Part shown: piece by piece, positions 24,975 to 34,700 of the stretch
How the letters are laid out: each line of letters starts with the position of its first letter
Numbering within the stretch: position 1 is the first letter of the stretch
Assembly (NCBI GenBank): GCA_037951165.1
Contig: JBBDHG010000116.1
Location: 5,932,501-5,996,500, forward strand
DNA length: 64,000 nucleotides
Source of the DNA: Lophius americanus
Taxonomy: Eukaryota; Chordata; Actinopteri; Lophiiformes; Lophiidae
Direction of reading: 5' to 3'
Translations under genes and position numbers: made by a program
The notes under the pieces: generated by a model
Database searches by the model: none
Told to the model about the DNA's origin: nothing
Seen by the model: the letters and a program-made list of their open reading frames with translations, nothing else

Positions 24975-27867
24975 CATCTCTCTCTTTTCAAACCCGACCG
25001 GTCATGGCAGTAGGCCGTCCACCCTGACTCTTGAATCTGCTCGAGATTTCTGCCCGTTAAAGGCAGTTTCTTCTCGCCATTGTCGCCCAGTGCTGCTCAC
25101 GGAGGAATCTGTTGGATCTCTGTAGATAATTACACAAAGAATTTGGTCTAAACCTGCTCTTTTGTGGAAAACACCTTGAGACAACTGTTTTTGTGAACCG
25201 GCGCTATATAAATAAAGATTAATTGATTGATTTGATCTTGGGTTCTGGTTCAAACACGGCACATGAGTACGACTTTTTCCCTCAGCCTGCCTACTCCCAA
25301 GATTCACTGGGAATAGGTTATGTTCCATTTTTCTCCCAGAATGCACCTGCATGAGCGACACAAGGGTAAAGGAATAAATATAATTACATACACCCAGCGT
25401 CCAGACTGAAGCAGTTGTTCAAAGATGGTTAAAAAGAGATTCAAGGAGAAAAAATGTCAGCGTTTTTTCGTACTAAAATATGTCAATCAAGAACTCAAAG
25501 TCCTAGTGTTCTAAAAATAATTCATGTTTTTTCTTTTTTTGTCACTTTCCCGTTTTTTTTTTTTTCATCCATTGAGGTTTTTATTCAACATGTTTGTTTT
25601 AGGTTAAATAATTCATAAAAACCGTCATGTTTTTCTCTTTGTTGCAGATTGCGGCGCTGGTAGCGACTGAGTTCTTCGAACAGGGAGACAAGGAGCGACG
25701 GGAGCTGAACATTGAGCCCAGTGTGAGTAACAACCACGGTTTTCACTCTGGGCTTCATCAAAGATCCTGTTTGGGTCCTTTTTTGCATTTATAACCGTCC
25801 TCTTTTCATACCGGGACTCTACTGTGTCCAATAGAATATTTTCTCACCCTCCACAAAACCTCTTCATTGCTCTTATGCCCCTGTGACGGTGACGGATCCA
25901 CAGTCTCCAGGTGCTCTGATAGCCGAGGAGGATTTGGTGCTTCATTGTCAGTAGTTAAGGTCTCTGTGGTTTTCACGCCCGCCCCGATCTCAGGAGTCTG
26001 AAAATCACAAAAGACCGGAGAACATTTTTATTTGGTCCCTCTATTTAGTCCTGGACTGTCTGTCGTTGTAGTGGGTGGGCGTCCGACGCATCGATGCGTG
26101 ACCTCCCACAGAAGTTAAGCATCGGGAAAATGATTTTGTAGAATTCACCAGACTCATGTCGTCTGTCACATGTGCTCAGTGTGAATCCTTCAATTCTGGC
26201 AAACAGCAATCAAGCTGCATTTATACAGTGTGTGTGGGTTTTTTGTGTGTGTGTGTGAAATGCTGTATATTATGGCTGCAGCATAAGACGCCCAGGAGAA
26301 ACTCTCACCTCGTGGGACAATGAAATGTATCTTGATCTTAGTTAAGCAACACTTACTTATTTATTTAAAACCGTAGACATCCAAAAATGTTTCAATTCTT
26401 CAGTATTTGAATTTTGACATTTTCCTCTCTCTCATCACGGCGGTTTGGTTTCAGGACCTGATGAACCGCGAGAAGAGAGACAAGATCCCCAGCATGCAGG
26501 TTTCCTTCATCGACGCCATCTGCACTCAGTTATATGAGGTAACTCAGCCGCCTTGACTTGAACTCAACCCACGGAACCGTTTCTAACTATGATTCTTCAT
26601 AACTATGTTTTTTTTAGAGTATAATTTAGCTGGAAAACAGAATAATTAGTTATTTTTTATGGTCGTGTGGATAAACTCTTCATTTCTCCGGAGGGGACGG
26701 TCCTCCTCAAATGAAGCGGCCATGTTTGTACATTAGTAGACGTCCGTGTCCCTGAATCTCCTGGGATATGCCGGCAGTCCCTCCAGAGGTGTGAGTTTCC
26801 AACAAAAACAGAGACCTCCATCAGACGTTCAGTTCACCTTCAGTACTCACCATTAGACCCAACTCATCACCAGGTCAGAGGTCAGCTCTGCTCCTCTCTT
26901 CGCCCGAGTGTTCAAGACGTACCGCTGCAGATCTGATCAAACAACCACAAAGTCCATCGTCGATCTTCGGCCTGAAGTGGGCCGGTACCACAGTACACTT
27001 ACGAACCACCTCGTGATTGAAGGTGGTCTTTGTCACGGACAGTCCATAACTAACAAAGCACCTCTCGGGTTCAGGTCGGGTGGGCCAGATATTCTGACGT
27101 TCTGTTTGGGGCGTAGGAACAGACGATTTTCAGAATCTTCCCTCCTGAAACCTTCGGTCAGATTGAGGCGACCCTGTTGTTTTCTGGGGAGAACTCCAAC
27201 ACAAAGCCCGTCTTGTGAGTATTCCTACACCGGCCTGGTGCCTCTCACCATGGGTAACTCTAGAAAAGGAGAGTCCCCAACTCCACGATCCTGGTCCCGG
27301 AACTAATTCTAAGCGTAGAGGAGATCCTAATTAAATCTAGCTGGTACCGCTGGTATCTACTGTAAAAACCCTGGTTCTGTCCACACGAGATACGTGACTT
27401 ACCAAATACCTAAAACCAGCGGGCTCTGGCAGGGGGTCGGCATGTTATCCGTACTACTTTGCACCCGACCCAACACCCATCCAGATTTACCCGGTCCCCA
27501 CCTGGACCTCTCCGTTAGCCTATTTCTGTAGACAAGCGCTCACTGCGCTAATCTATCTAAAGGAAACTCACCACTTGATACTGGCTGGCGTATTTCTGAC
27601 CCTTGAAGGCCACCGTAGATTCTTGCTTTGGGAGCTGAGGTGTTTCATTTATCATCATGTCTAGACGCCCCTGGATTTTACTCTCTGTACCTTTAAGGTC
27701 CTGTCGTCTGCATTCTCCTGGTTGAACTGTCTCTGTCTCTGTCACAGACCCTGACCGGCATGTCAGAGTTCTGCTCCCCATTATTGGAAGGATGTCAGAA
27801 GAACCGGCAGCAGTGGAAGCTTTTGGCGGAGGAGCGTGAGAAGGATCTGGTCAACGGTTTGGCGTGA
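3938..27867 (+). CDS. pde5a: cGMP-specific 3',5'-cyclic phosphodiesterase 5A, C-terminal half (5' part outside the window)
   Basis: PDE5 hydrolyses cGMP to 5'-GMP in the cytosol and is activated by cGMP binding to GAF-A and by PKG phosphorylation. Coding exons: 3938-4046, 4162-4246, 7399-7574, 10369-10419, 11375-11521, 15721-15846, 17213-17307, 17392-17479, 19388-19488, 21926-22003, 22791-22854, 25648-25722, 26455-26538, 27748-27867. They join in frame into 465 residues ending at TGA. Exons 1-3 give the GAF-B end (VCQLVNKM, NDEQFLEAF). Exons 6-14 give the catalytic HD domain. Numbering from the first residue here, YHNWRH supplies the acid His209 and metal His213; SHDLDH supplies His249 and Asp250; TACD supplies Asp360; MQVSF supplies the purine-clamp Gln413 and Phe416. 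All are offset by 404 from human H613, H617, H653, D654, D764, Q817 and F820 as I recall them, so the enzyme looks active. GAF-A and the start are missing because the window begins inside the gene. The C-terminus is about six residues shorter than human. PDE11A and PDE6 fit worse. Whether this is the a or b teleost paralogue cannot be told. Confidence 0.96.
5815..5945 (+). repeat. Interspersed fish repeat, copy 2
   Basis: Second copy of the repeat at 2268-2430, sharing CTCAGTGCATCATGGGAAAT and TATAGTAGCATAGCTA. Same orientation, about 3.5 kb away, and more degraded at its right end. Confidence 0.6.
6931..6960. repeat. Perfect 13-bp hairpin
   Basis: TGGAGGGTCCAGC, a 4-base loop ATCA, then the exact complement GCTGGACCCTCCA. 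It lies in a pde5a intron about 440 bases upstream of the exon at 7399. Confidence 0.9.
7935..8040 (+). repeat. Dispersed teleost repeat fragment
   Basis: The order CGAGCAAGACCTGAACCC, then CAGCTGCCCACCGCTCCT, then GTCGAATGCAGACAAC matches a sequence repeated widely in fish genomes. A short antisense piece of the same kind (TTCTCTGCGTTTGACCC) is at 63557-63573. Confidence 0.5.
9078..9125 (+). repeat. (TTA)n microsatellite
   Basis: About 16 trinucleotide copies in a pde5a intron, directly after a TCC-rich stretch. Confidence 0.9.
9379..10203 (+). repeat. 22-bp minisatellite with higher-order periodicity
   Basis: About 37 tandem copies of a 22-mer of the form CTATACAAACTCACACACCTGA. A variant pair (ATAAAAACATACACACCTGT then CTACATGAGTTCACACACCT) recurs with ATAAAAACAT starting at 9701, 9877 and 10163. 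These are spaced exactly 8 and 13 units apart, showing block duplication within the array. It ends 165 bases before the pde5a exon at 10369. Confidence 0.95.
10850..11000 (-). mobile_element. L2-like LINE reverse-transcriptase fragment, minus
   Basis: On the minus strand a degraded GSILGP motif is followed by a stretch matching the copies at 16262-16470, 28889-29130 and 58690-58870. Frames are broken. Family by resemblance: L2 of the CR1/L2 group, whose RT has GVPQGSxLGPLLF and then MLPLG. Confidence 0.5.
11626..11649 (+). repeat. (CA)n microsatellite
   Basis: About 12 dinucleotide copies in the pde5a intron after exon 11375-11521. Confidence 0.9.
11676..12036 (-). mobile_element. L2-like LINE 3' end with (ATT)n tail, minus
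   Basis: Near-identical in reverse complement to 15045-15250. Read on the minus strand it encodes the end of the element's ORF, then a short 3' UTR, then an (ATT)n tail (TAATAATAATAA on + at about 11679-11695). The tail and orientation show retrotransposition with 5' truncation. Confidence 0.7.
12590..12915 (+). repeat. (GT)n tract and degenerate TGTGTCTG array
   Basis: About 40 bases of pure GT followed by roughly 285 bases of imperfect TGTGTGACTCTGTGT-like repeats. The long open frames here are produced by the repeat. Confidence 0.9.
12916..14480. other. pde5a intron, no exon seen
   Basis: Contains a GC-richer stretch near 13490-13990. The part at 13775-13990 (GTTTGGTCGGCACCAGAG... and CTCTGGTGTGAAAGCGACC) resembles internal pieces of non-autonomous fish DNA transposons, but ends could not be defined. 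Confidence 0.4.
14490..15290 (+). mobile_element. L2-like LINE, C-terminal reverse-transcriptase ORF remnant
   Basis: A single frame from 14512 to 15318 is broken only by TGA at 14872-14874. It reads SSKTEAIL, TNLGVRFDPQLTFESHIK, DAEKLVHAFVSSRLDYCN, then HITPVLHSLHWFPISTRIDY, APPYLKELL, RAFCSAATRLGNALPDHLR and FKEGLKAFFF. This is the typical C-terminal part of the L2-like LINE ORF2 of fishes. The 5' endonuclease and the RT catalytic region are missing. It lies in a pde5a intron on the same strand. Confidence 0.8.
15697..15715 (+). repeat. pde5a: C19 homopolymer forming the pyrimidine tract of a pde5a acceptor
   Basis: Nineteen Cs are followed by TCCAG and the exon at 15721. The tract occupies the position of the polypyrimidine tract. 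Confidence 0.95.
16262..16470 (+). mobile_element. L2-like LINE reverse-transcriptase fragment
   Basis: Encodes GVPQGSILGPLL at about 16360-16396, and after a small disruption MLPL at about 16408. Matches 28889-29130 base for base in many places. Frames are broken. Confidence 0.65.
17480..19387. other. pde5a intron
   Basis: No exon seen. Only homopolymer runs (T near 17881, G near 18665) and a (CA)n tract at about 19258-19280 stand out. Confidence 0.5.
20581..20944. mobile_element. Fold-back element with about 94-bp inverted arms
   Basis: The left arm 20581-20674 and right arm 20851-20944 are reverse complements at roughly 80 percent by eye. Shared pieces include GACACAAAC, GTGGGCGGGTT, GGGGTGC and CCATTGGCTAATGAGTTTT. 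The 176-base spacer has no coding content. It looks like a MITE or decayed DNA transposon. Confidence 0.7.
21122..21620. mobile_element. MITE-like DNA transposon with perfect 17-bp terminal inverted repeats
   Basis: Left end TACGTTCACACTGCAGG at 21122-21138 and its exact complement at 21604-21620, 499 bases overall. The interior has ATCGGATT/AATCCGAT-like words in both orientations and no transposase frame. No convincing target-site duplication was found beside these ends. The terminal sequence resembles hAT-type non-autonomous fish elements. Confidence 0.75.
21899..21921 (+). repeat. pde5a: (TG)n tract directly before a pde5a splice acceptor
   Basis: About 11 TG copies run straight into TTCAG and the exon at 21926, replacing a normal pyrimidine tract. 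Confidence 0.95.
22083..22380. repeat. AT-rich palindromic low-complexity block
   Basis: The first half is rich in AATAAATA/ACAAATAAAT words and the second half in their complements (ATTTATT, TTATTCATTC), so the block is loosely self-complementary. No ends or genes could be defined. Confidence 0.5.
22855..25009. other. pde5a intron, left part
   Basis: No exon seen. It holds (CA)n at about 23863-23892, (TG)n at about 24018-24040 and (TC)n at about 24931-24971. Confidence 0.5.
25010..25235 (+). mobile_element. Teleost retroelement 3' end
   Basis: Has the order CTGCTCGAGATTTCTGCC, TTAAAGGCAGTTTCTTCTCG, AACACCTTGAGACAACTG, then CGGCGCTATATAAATAAAG and an ATTGATTG tail. This string of motifs is very common at the ends of dispersed fish repeats. 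A degraded copy of the last part is at 32700-32795. Confidence 0.6.
26908..27306 (+). other. Unassigned 132-codon open frame in a pde5a intron
   Basis: Runs from ATG at 26908 to TAA, with arginine-rich, low-hydrophobicity content and no recognised motif. It is unspliced, inside an intron and on the host strand, so it is more likely repeat-derived or chance than a gene. Confidence 0.2.
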
Positions 27868-30800
27868 GGCGGTTTCCTGTCCCGCAAAGTGTCATAAATT
27901 GAAACAGCTAGAAGTACAAACGATGGGATTTCTGTACAGACACAGACCAACAGATCCATCTTGGAATAGATCGCTCAGTCTTGCCTTGAACCTCAGAGGA
28001 TGTCTTTCTAACATTTCAAGAATAAGTCCTTGAAATGTGGATCTTATTTCATTCTATCTATAATTACGGATTTAATAGCTCAGATCTCAGAGTGTGGCAG
28101 CATCCCATAACTAGATCAGAAACCATGCTAGCGGTCAGGCTTTAGGCGGGAAAACTTCACAGGGACCGTGTTAGCATGCTTACGGTTAGCATACCACTTT
28201 CGCAGATCTCTGCATAAACCTCAGTTCATAAAAATCATAGCAGATAGAAAAAAAACCCAACCTGAAACTAATTGAATCTTATCCAAATGGAAATTTTAGC
28301 TAACTGTCATTAGAAGCATAACACAGAACCGGTGTTTCAGCTCATTTCACCCATCTTTGTAAGACGTCTTATATCCTGTCACCTGTCACTCATGGTTTCC
28401 ACTCACCTGAGGAGAGACCCAGCACTAAGCTTTATTTACTAACATCAGCGTTGCCAGATTTCACCCTTTTATGGAGTTTATTTGATCTAATATTAATCCC
28501 TTTTCCGACACAATCCGGATATGGGCCCCGGATCTTTGTTTCCAAATGTAGTCATGTGACGCCGTCCCAGCCAATGGAACTTGAAGTAGTGATGATGTCA
28601 CGAGAACTGTGTCTCACTCTCCAACATAGTTTTGAACAATCTCGTTTAACCCTGTGTCCCGACCAGGAAATCAAATAAGGAAAACGTGTTTCTGTGCACG
28701 ATGTGCATGATCTGTGTTTCTCTTTCCTTGTTTGAAATCTTATAATAACCCATTTTAATGCTTAATTAGCCCACTGCCATTATTTCAGTATAAACTGAAA
28801 TCCTTTTATCGTTTCGGTGAAGCGATTATCGGTGAAGATATTTGACCTTTATGAAACTTCTTTTGGATGTAAGAAGTTACATAATTCTGTCCACATGTTT
28901 TAATACGCCAGAAAAATCCTACTTATCGAATAGGAGTATCTCGATAGCCAACGTTAATGCCTCCTCCACTACTGGCCCTTTGGGTTGTTGTGTCCCCTCC
29001 AGGGATCTGTCCTTGGCCCCTTAATATTTGGCATCTAGATTGGTTGTATTATAAACAGATTCGGTCAAGTGGGACACATTTTTTTATAAGAAACACTGCC
29101 TCAAAATGTGCTCAACCTAACAGTTAAATTAAAGGGTTAATAATCCACCGCCATCTCCTCCAGCGGCGTGATCACATGACCTCGGTAGGTAAGTTTCGGC
29201 GGAATTTTTATTGCACAAATTACAGGCTTTTGCAAATTCACACTGGAGTGACATCGCAGACATGAGTCCGCAATTATTTCAAATGACTACAGATCCCCAG
29301 TCAATACTACTCAAGTGAGAACATGGCTCTTAATACATACGTATATATGTCATAGAAAGAGAACTACTAGTGTACTTATGTCTGACGTAAACCAGGATTT
29401 TAAAAAGGATGCCTAGGATACATTTTATCCTCTTATTACAAAAACTTGACTACTTGAACGTCCTTATCTGGTAACGCTGATAAAGATAGTCTATTTTTGC
29501 ACAGAGTGTCTTTCCTCCTTATGTCCCGCCTACATTATGTCTCGCGAGCAGCGAGCACAGAAGGGTCCATCCTCTGGGGGTCAGCACCAGTGCATTGGGA
29601 CACGTATGTAGCGCCGACTATATATTGATAGTGTGTCACAATAATGGGATAAGCTTGTTAAATACGTCTTTGTTCACCGCACACTCACCAAAGGGTTTGT
29701 CTTTTGTAACTTTGTCACTAATGGTTTGAAATATTGCATATTTATTTTGTTTTGTATATTTATTAGAGTCTCTATATTATAAGGTCATCCTTTTATCAAG
29801 AGCACGTGTCTTTATAAAGCAAATGTAACTGAAGTACTTAAAAGAAGTACTGTTTTAGAGAACTTCTCGGGGGACAACTCTTTCAGAAGGCTTTTAGAAA
29901 TGCTCTATACTGTGTTTTTGTTGTGTTAAATGTATAAGAGTCAAAGACTAGACCTGGGATTTCTGAGGGGAAATTGGTCGAAGTTGATTTGTTTCACTGC
30001 CTTGTGGTAAAATAGGACCAATTCACAAATAAAATAAAACATATTTTCTGGATCTCAATTTTATAAGTGAACGATTGAGTAAAAATTGCATTAAACTGTG
30101 GTATGCCTAAACAGACTGTGTTATGATTTCACCTTCTGTTGTCTCTTGCATGTTAAACTAATACTTATAGACCTTTACTAACCTAGTTTTATGCATTTCA
30201 AAGAAAGGATTCCATCAATTTTGCTTGTTCATGTATGGACCCGCACACACGATATAGAACCAGTGATGGTAGAGCTGCTGGCTCAGCTTCTACTCGGGTA
30301 TCCCTTCTCTCAAAGGGAGCTAAATGACCTTTAATGCTTACGTACCCAAATCAAACTTTAATTTGCTGCGTAACTATCTGGTGTATTTGTAGAACGCCGG
30401 TGTCAATGGACATGTAAGACTTAAAATAATTTACTTTCAGTGGCAGAAACATTTTACTTGTTATTATGCACGATAAAAATGTGACTAATTTTTGAACTCG
30501 CTTAGCTGCTTTATTTTTTTAGATCAATCAAGGCTGCAGAATCATATTATAGTAACAGCATGAATGAAAAAAATCTATTTCCTCAGAAACTCTTCTGAAA
30601 ATGGGATTTTGACCCCAGAGGGGTCTTTTGGTTGCAAATGCAAACATTGTCCACTAGGGGGCTCCATGTCCACATACAACAACCTTTGGCTGAGAAAAAA
30701 TATATCAGTTTTATTGAAATCAAGCTTAGTCCAGTTAAAAATAGCAGAAACTATGTAGAAACCAGATTATGGGCCTCTAGAGGTTCCAGATACCTGTAAT

Positions 30801-31376
30801 TGTTTTGTTTTTTTTAAATGTTTTACTTGCACCTCCTACATATAAACTCAAACATCTGATCCACGACTGATTAAAATAAAGATAATTTTTATTTAGATCA
30901 CTGCACACTTTGCCCTAATCCAGACTGATCACAACCTAAACGAAGGTGACCACTGACACGATGAATACTATCAAAAATGAAAATAGATAAATCTCTCGGT
31001 TTATTCAGAAGACAAGAATCGGGCAAGAAGATCCGACACAAATACAAAGTGTTGCTGGTTTTTTTTATTCTACATAATGGACATTCAGGCTGAAAAGATT
31101 AGTTAAACTTCCACCTATGATTTCAGTTTGTAAATGTACAGATGGTAGATACGTCCTACAAACAGCTTTGGACGTGTCTCTTGGACATTCAAAGCTGACT
31201 ACATGCTTCTAATCTCACCAGTCTTTTATTATTATTTTATTTTTTACACGAGTTACTTTACTAATAGTTGCTTGTAAAGAAAGTGTGTACCTTTGACACT
31301 TTGATTCATGCTTGTTTTCTGTCTGTTGTTCAGAGGAAACTCTCGGCTTATCATCGACATGCATGTCACGAAGTCC
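27868..31376. other. pde5a 3' UTR and intergenic DNA
   Basis: No gene recognised apart from the L2 fragment at 28889-29130. Several AATAAA words on the + strand (about 30026, 30875 and 31377) could end pde5a transcripts. Confidence 0.5.
28889..29130 (+). mobile_element. L2-like LINE reverse-transcriptase fragment
   Basis: Reads like 16262-16470: CGTTAATGCCTCCTC, then a broken GS(V/I)LGPL coding stretch, TTATAAACAGATTCGGTCA, and CAAAATGTGCTCAACC. Multiple stops. Confidence 0.6.
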
Positions 31377-31382
31377 AATAAA
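31377..31382 (+). terminator. pde5a: Candidate distal polyadenylation signal for pde5a
   Basis: AATAAA on the + strand 3.5 kb after the pde5a stop. Other + strand hexamers occur earlier (near 30026 and 30875), so which one is used is open. Mammalian PDE5A has a long 3' UTR, so a distal site is plausible. Confidence 0.25.
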
Positions 31383-31404
31383 AAGGAAACTTTTGAGAAA
31401 GACA

Positions 31405-31410
31405 TTTATT
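31405..31410 (-). terminator. mad2l1: Candidate polyadenylation signal of mad2l1
   Basis: AATAAA on the minus strand (TTTATT on +), 295 bases beyond the mad2l1 stop codon. It is the first canonical hexamer noticed in that 3' flank, giving a short 3' UTR of roughly 300 bases. Confidence 0.5.
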
Positions 31411-31704
31411 TTTCTTATTATTTATGCGGCTTTGTAAAAGTTTAACATAACATTAACGACTAGCTTCTAAAACAGAGGTTGAAATGTAAAAGAAAATGGG
31501 ACAGGACGACAGGAGGAAAGACAGACGAATCAGTGTTTAAGAGAAATATTTACATGGCTGTGGGCGGAGCAGTTTGCGGTCACACTCTTCATCAGGAACA
31601 CAGAATAGAAGGACAGTGAGGTAGGACAGGGCAGTAAAATCTACTTTTTCCTCTACGGGCCGGAGAACGGCGATATGAACAGGTAGGTCAGTGGATCAGG
31701 GGAT

Positions 31705-34700
31705 TCAAGCTGAGTCGGTCTTCTTGTAAGCCACCATACTGTTCACCTTGTGAATGGAGGTGGTGAAGGAGCGTAAACGCACCTCCTCTGATTGATTGAT
31801 GATCTGCGGCCCAGACTCCTCCCACTTGTCGGGAACCACCATGTCTTTGTCGGTGTAAATGAGAAGATCGAATGCGCCTGGGAAGAAGAGAAGAATGGGC
31901 AGAGAAACAAAGGTGAATAACCCAGAACAAAAACACGGTAATGTCGGCAGAGACACTGATTCACTCACATGGCGTTTCCAGTAACGGCAGGAAAGTAACT
32001 GTAGCTGTTATCTGTCTGATAACAGATCGGATCTCATCCTGAATGGTTTTGATGGACTTGCTTCTGGGAGCACTGGGGAACACATGAGGAATAAGTTGAT
32101 GTGTGGGGTAATAGCTGCTCTGGGTCTGGCATACAGACACATGCACCAGCAGAGAAGTCATGTGTGTTATTGTAGGTGGAGGACAGATCACCCATGGACC
32201 ATATTTTTGGACTAGGCCCAGGGCAGAACATCTATCTACATTCTGTTAGGACGTTGGTCTAAGAGCAGAAAATGAACAAGGAGAACATGATGATGTTATT
32301 AAATCCCCAAAAACACAAATTCAGAAGAGACGTAAACACGACTGACTTTCAGCTGGAGCCGAATGTGTTCGGCAAAAATGACAACACCACGGTACATTTA
32401 AAATCAAAAGGGATATATTGTGTACGGGTCGGGGAAAGAAATCAACAAGAATCGACACAAAGATGTATCGATTCGGTTTTCTTGTAAACGGAACAACAAC
32501 CGGACAACCGCTGCAAAGTTTTACACCATCGCATCGTAATAAGACCTTTCCTTCATTTCTCTGAGCCTAGAAGAATCCATGTTGTTTTGGATGTATGCGG
32601 TGGAGAAAGCAACCAACCTTTAGTAACCGGGTAGGTAAAAAAAAAACCCAAATAAGAGTTTTAGAAAGTTCTACTAACAACTACTAACAAGTATGAAGTT
32701 TTCTCTATACCTGCTCTTATTAGAAAGCACCTTTAGTCAACAGCTGTTGTGAACTGGTGCTACATGAATAAAATTTAATTTATTGATCGATTGTCACGGT
32801 TTATTTATGTTTAAAGTCTTGTGACGCTACAGTTTGTGGGATTTGCTCCAGGCAACATGAACAGCCTTCCGAGTCACCTCGCCATGTTTCCATGGAGAAC
32901 ACGCAAAACTAAGTCAGTGTGACAAAAGTCACAAAGTTCTTTTATATACATGTGTATAAAAAGGCCAACGTGTCGGAATACAGGCCAAATACTGGAGATT
33001 TTACATTGTGCCAATCATTCACAAATGTAAAAGTGGGATCACGAGGAACTGGATGAGATGTGATCCTCTCAGGACCAAGACAAGGACTGGGTCGGGTTGA
33101 AAAAGAATGCATTGATCCCCTTTTATGTTCTTACTTATCTTTGTTCTTTGTCCTCTATACGTTAATTCTTTTGTGCTTTCTTTTCTATTGAGAAGTCAAT
33201 TCAATAAAAAGTTAAAAGAAGAGTTTCAAACACAATATGGTCAATATAAGTGAATTTTTTTTGGTATATGCTTTCGACATAGAATTCTTAGGAACAGACA
33301 GACAGACATACTGATGGTTTGACATATACAATGTATTTGTTAACAAGAATTATAAAATAAGGAAGAGGACTACACTTTAATTGACAGTCTAGTCCTCTTC
33401 CTGTCAGATGGCTCTCTCCTGCCACCTGCTGGACATTCAGAGCTCCTCACACAAAGACTTCATACATTGTGATAAAAATATACTTTCAAATGTTACCAAT
33501 CTGTGAACCATGTACCTAAACACAAACACAAAGTCATCTCAGATACTGATGAGCCATTTGGCAGAATGACGTCATATATAGTTTTGAACAAAGCGGAGGA
33601 GCTGACCTGCTTTCCTTGGCAGATTTGTCACATTCGATGTCAAATTGCCATCTTTCCAGCGTCTCGTTGGTCTCCAGACATGTGATCACCAACACCAGCT
33701 TCTGCACCGTGCAATCGAACAGCCACTCTGCAACCACAGGAAAAGCCAAGACATAAAACAGGCCGTCTTACGTACGTCGCTGTGAAATCTCCCCAGTTCT
33801 CCCTTTAGAGTTTGTTATTTTACTGGAAAAATATTTATTCAAAGACTTTTGTTTGTTGACCAATGACATCACTAAACACTAACTGTGATAAAAATCAAAA
33901 TGCAGCATTGTATGTGCTGCATTTGTATTGTAGAGAAACTGATGGTAAAAATGTGGTTTTAAAAAAAAATCAAATCTTCACTAAAGTCTCTTTATTTCCA
34001 TCTACAAAAAAACAAAAAATCATACACTGATTTTTTTTTCTTCTAAATTACAAGCCAAATATTGATGTTTTTTGTTTTGACCAGGGAAGTGGAGCGTTTG
34101 CAATAGAAATTGTAAGATTAAGTCGAAGACACAAGAAAGTGGTGGAGAGTCGAAGCGGTTCTGACGTGCATGTTGGTGACCCGATCTAGATATGGGCTTT
34201 GTTTACATGCACAACCAGAGTCCAAGTTATTATCAGGTTTTTGGAGCTGTCCCCATTGAAATTTCCGCTTGTCGCGATGCTAACGTGCATCATATGATGC
34301 TGTCGAGCTAATATTGTCGACTGAAAACTTCAGTAAGCCCCTTCTGTTTGGATGAACTTGCAGCTCAGCCGTCTGTCCAAGTTCAGCAAACTTGCAGGAG
34401 GGGCCTAGAGTTGCTTTTTTTTTTTTTTAAAGATGTGTGGTTTTAGAGGAATTGGCTGCTACCGGTTTGCTGAAACTTTTGTCAAATCTCATCCTCCAAC
34501 TTATGGGTTCTCCATTATTGTTTGGCTTCAAGCCCAAATGCCTCCTGACCGGCACCGTGTGTTTGGCTCGGGCACTAAATGAACTATAACGTTCACATTA
34601 ATAGATGCAGGCACTCATGTTGATTCAAGAGGATTGCCTTGAATGTTTATAACAATTGTTGGCGCTAAAAAGCTAATTCTCTAGCAGTAAAAGAAGAATA

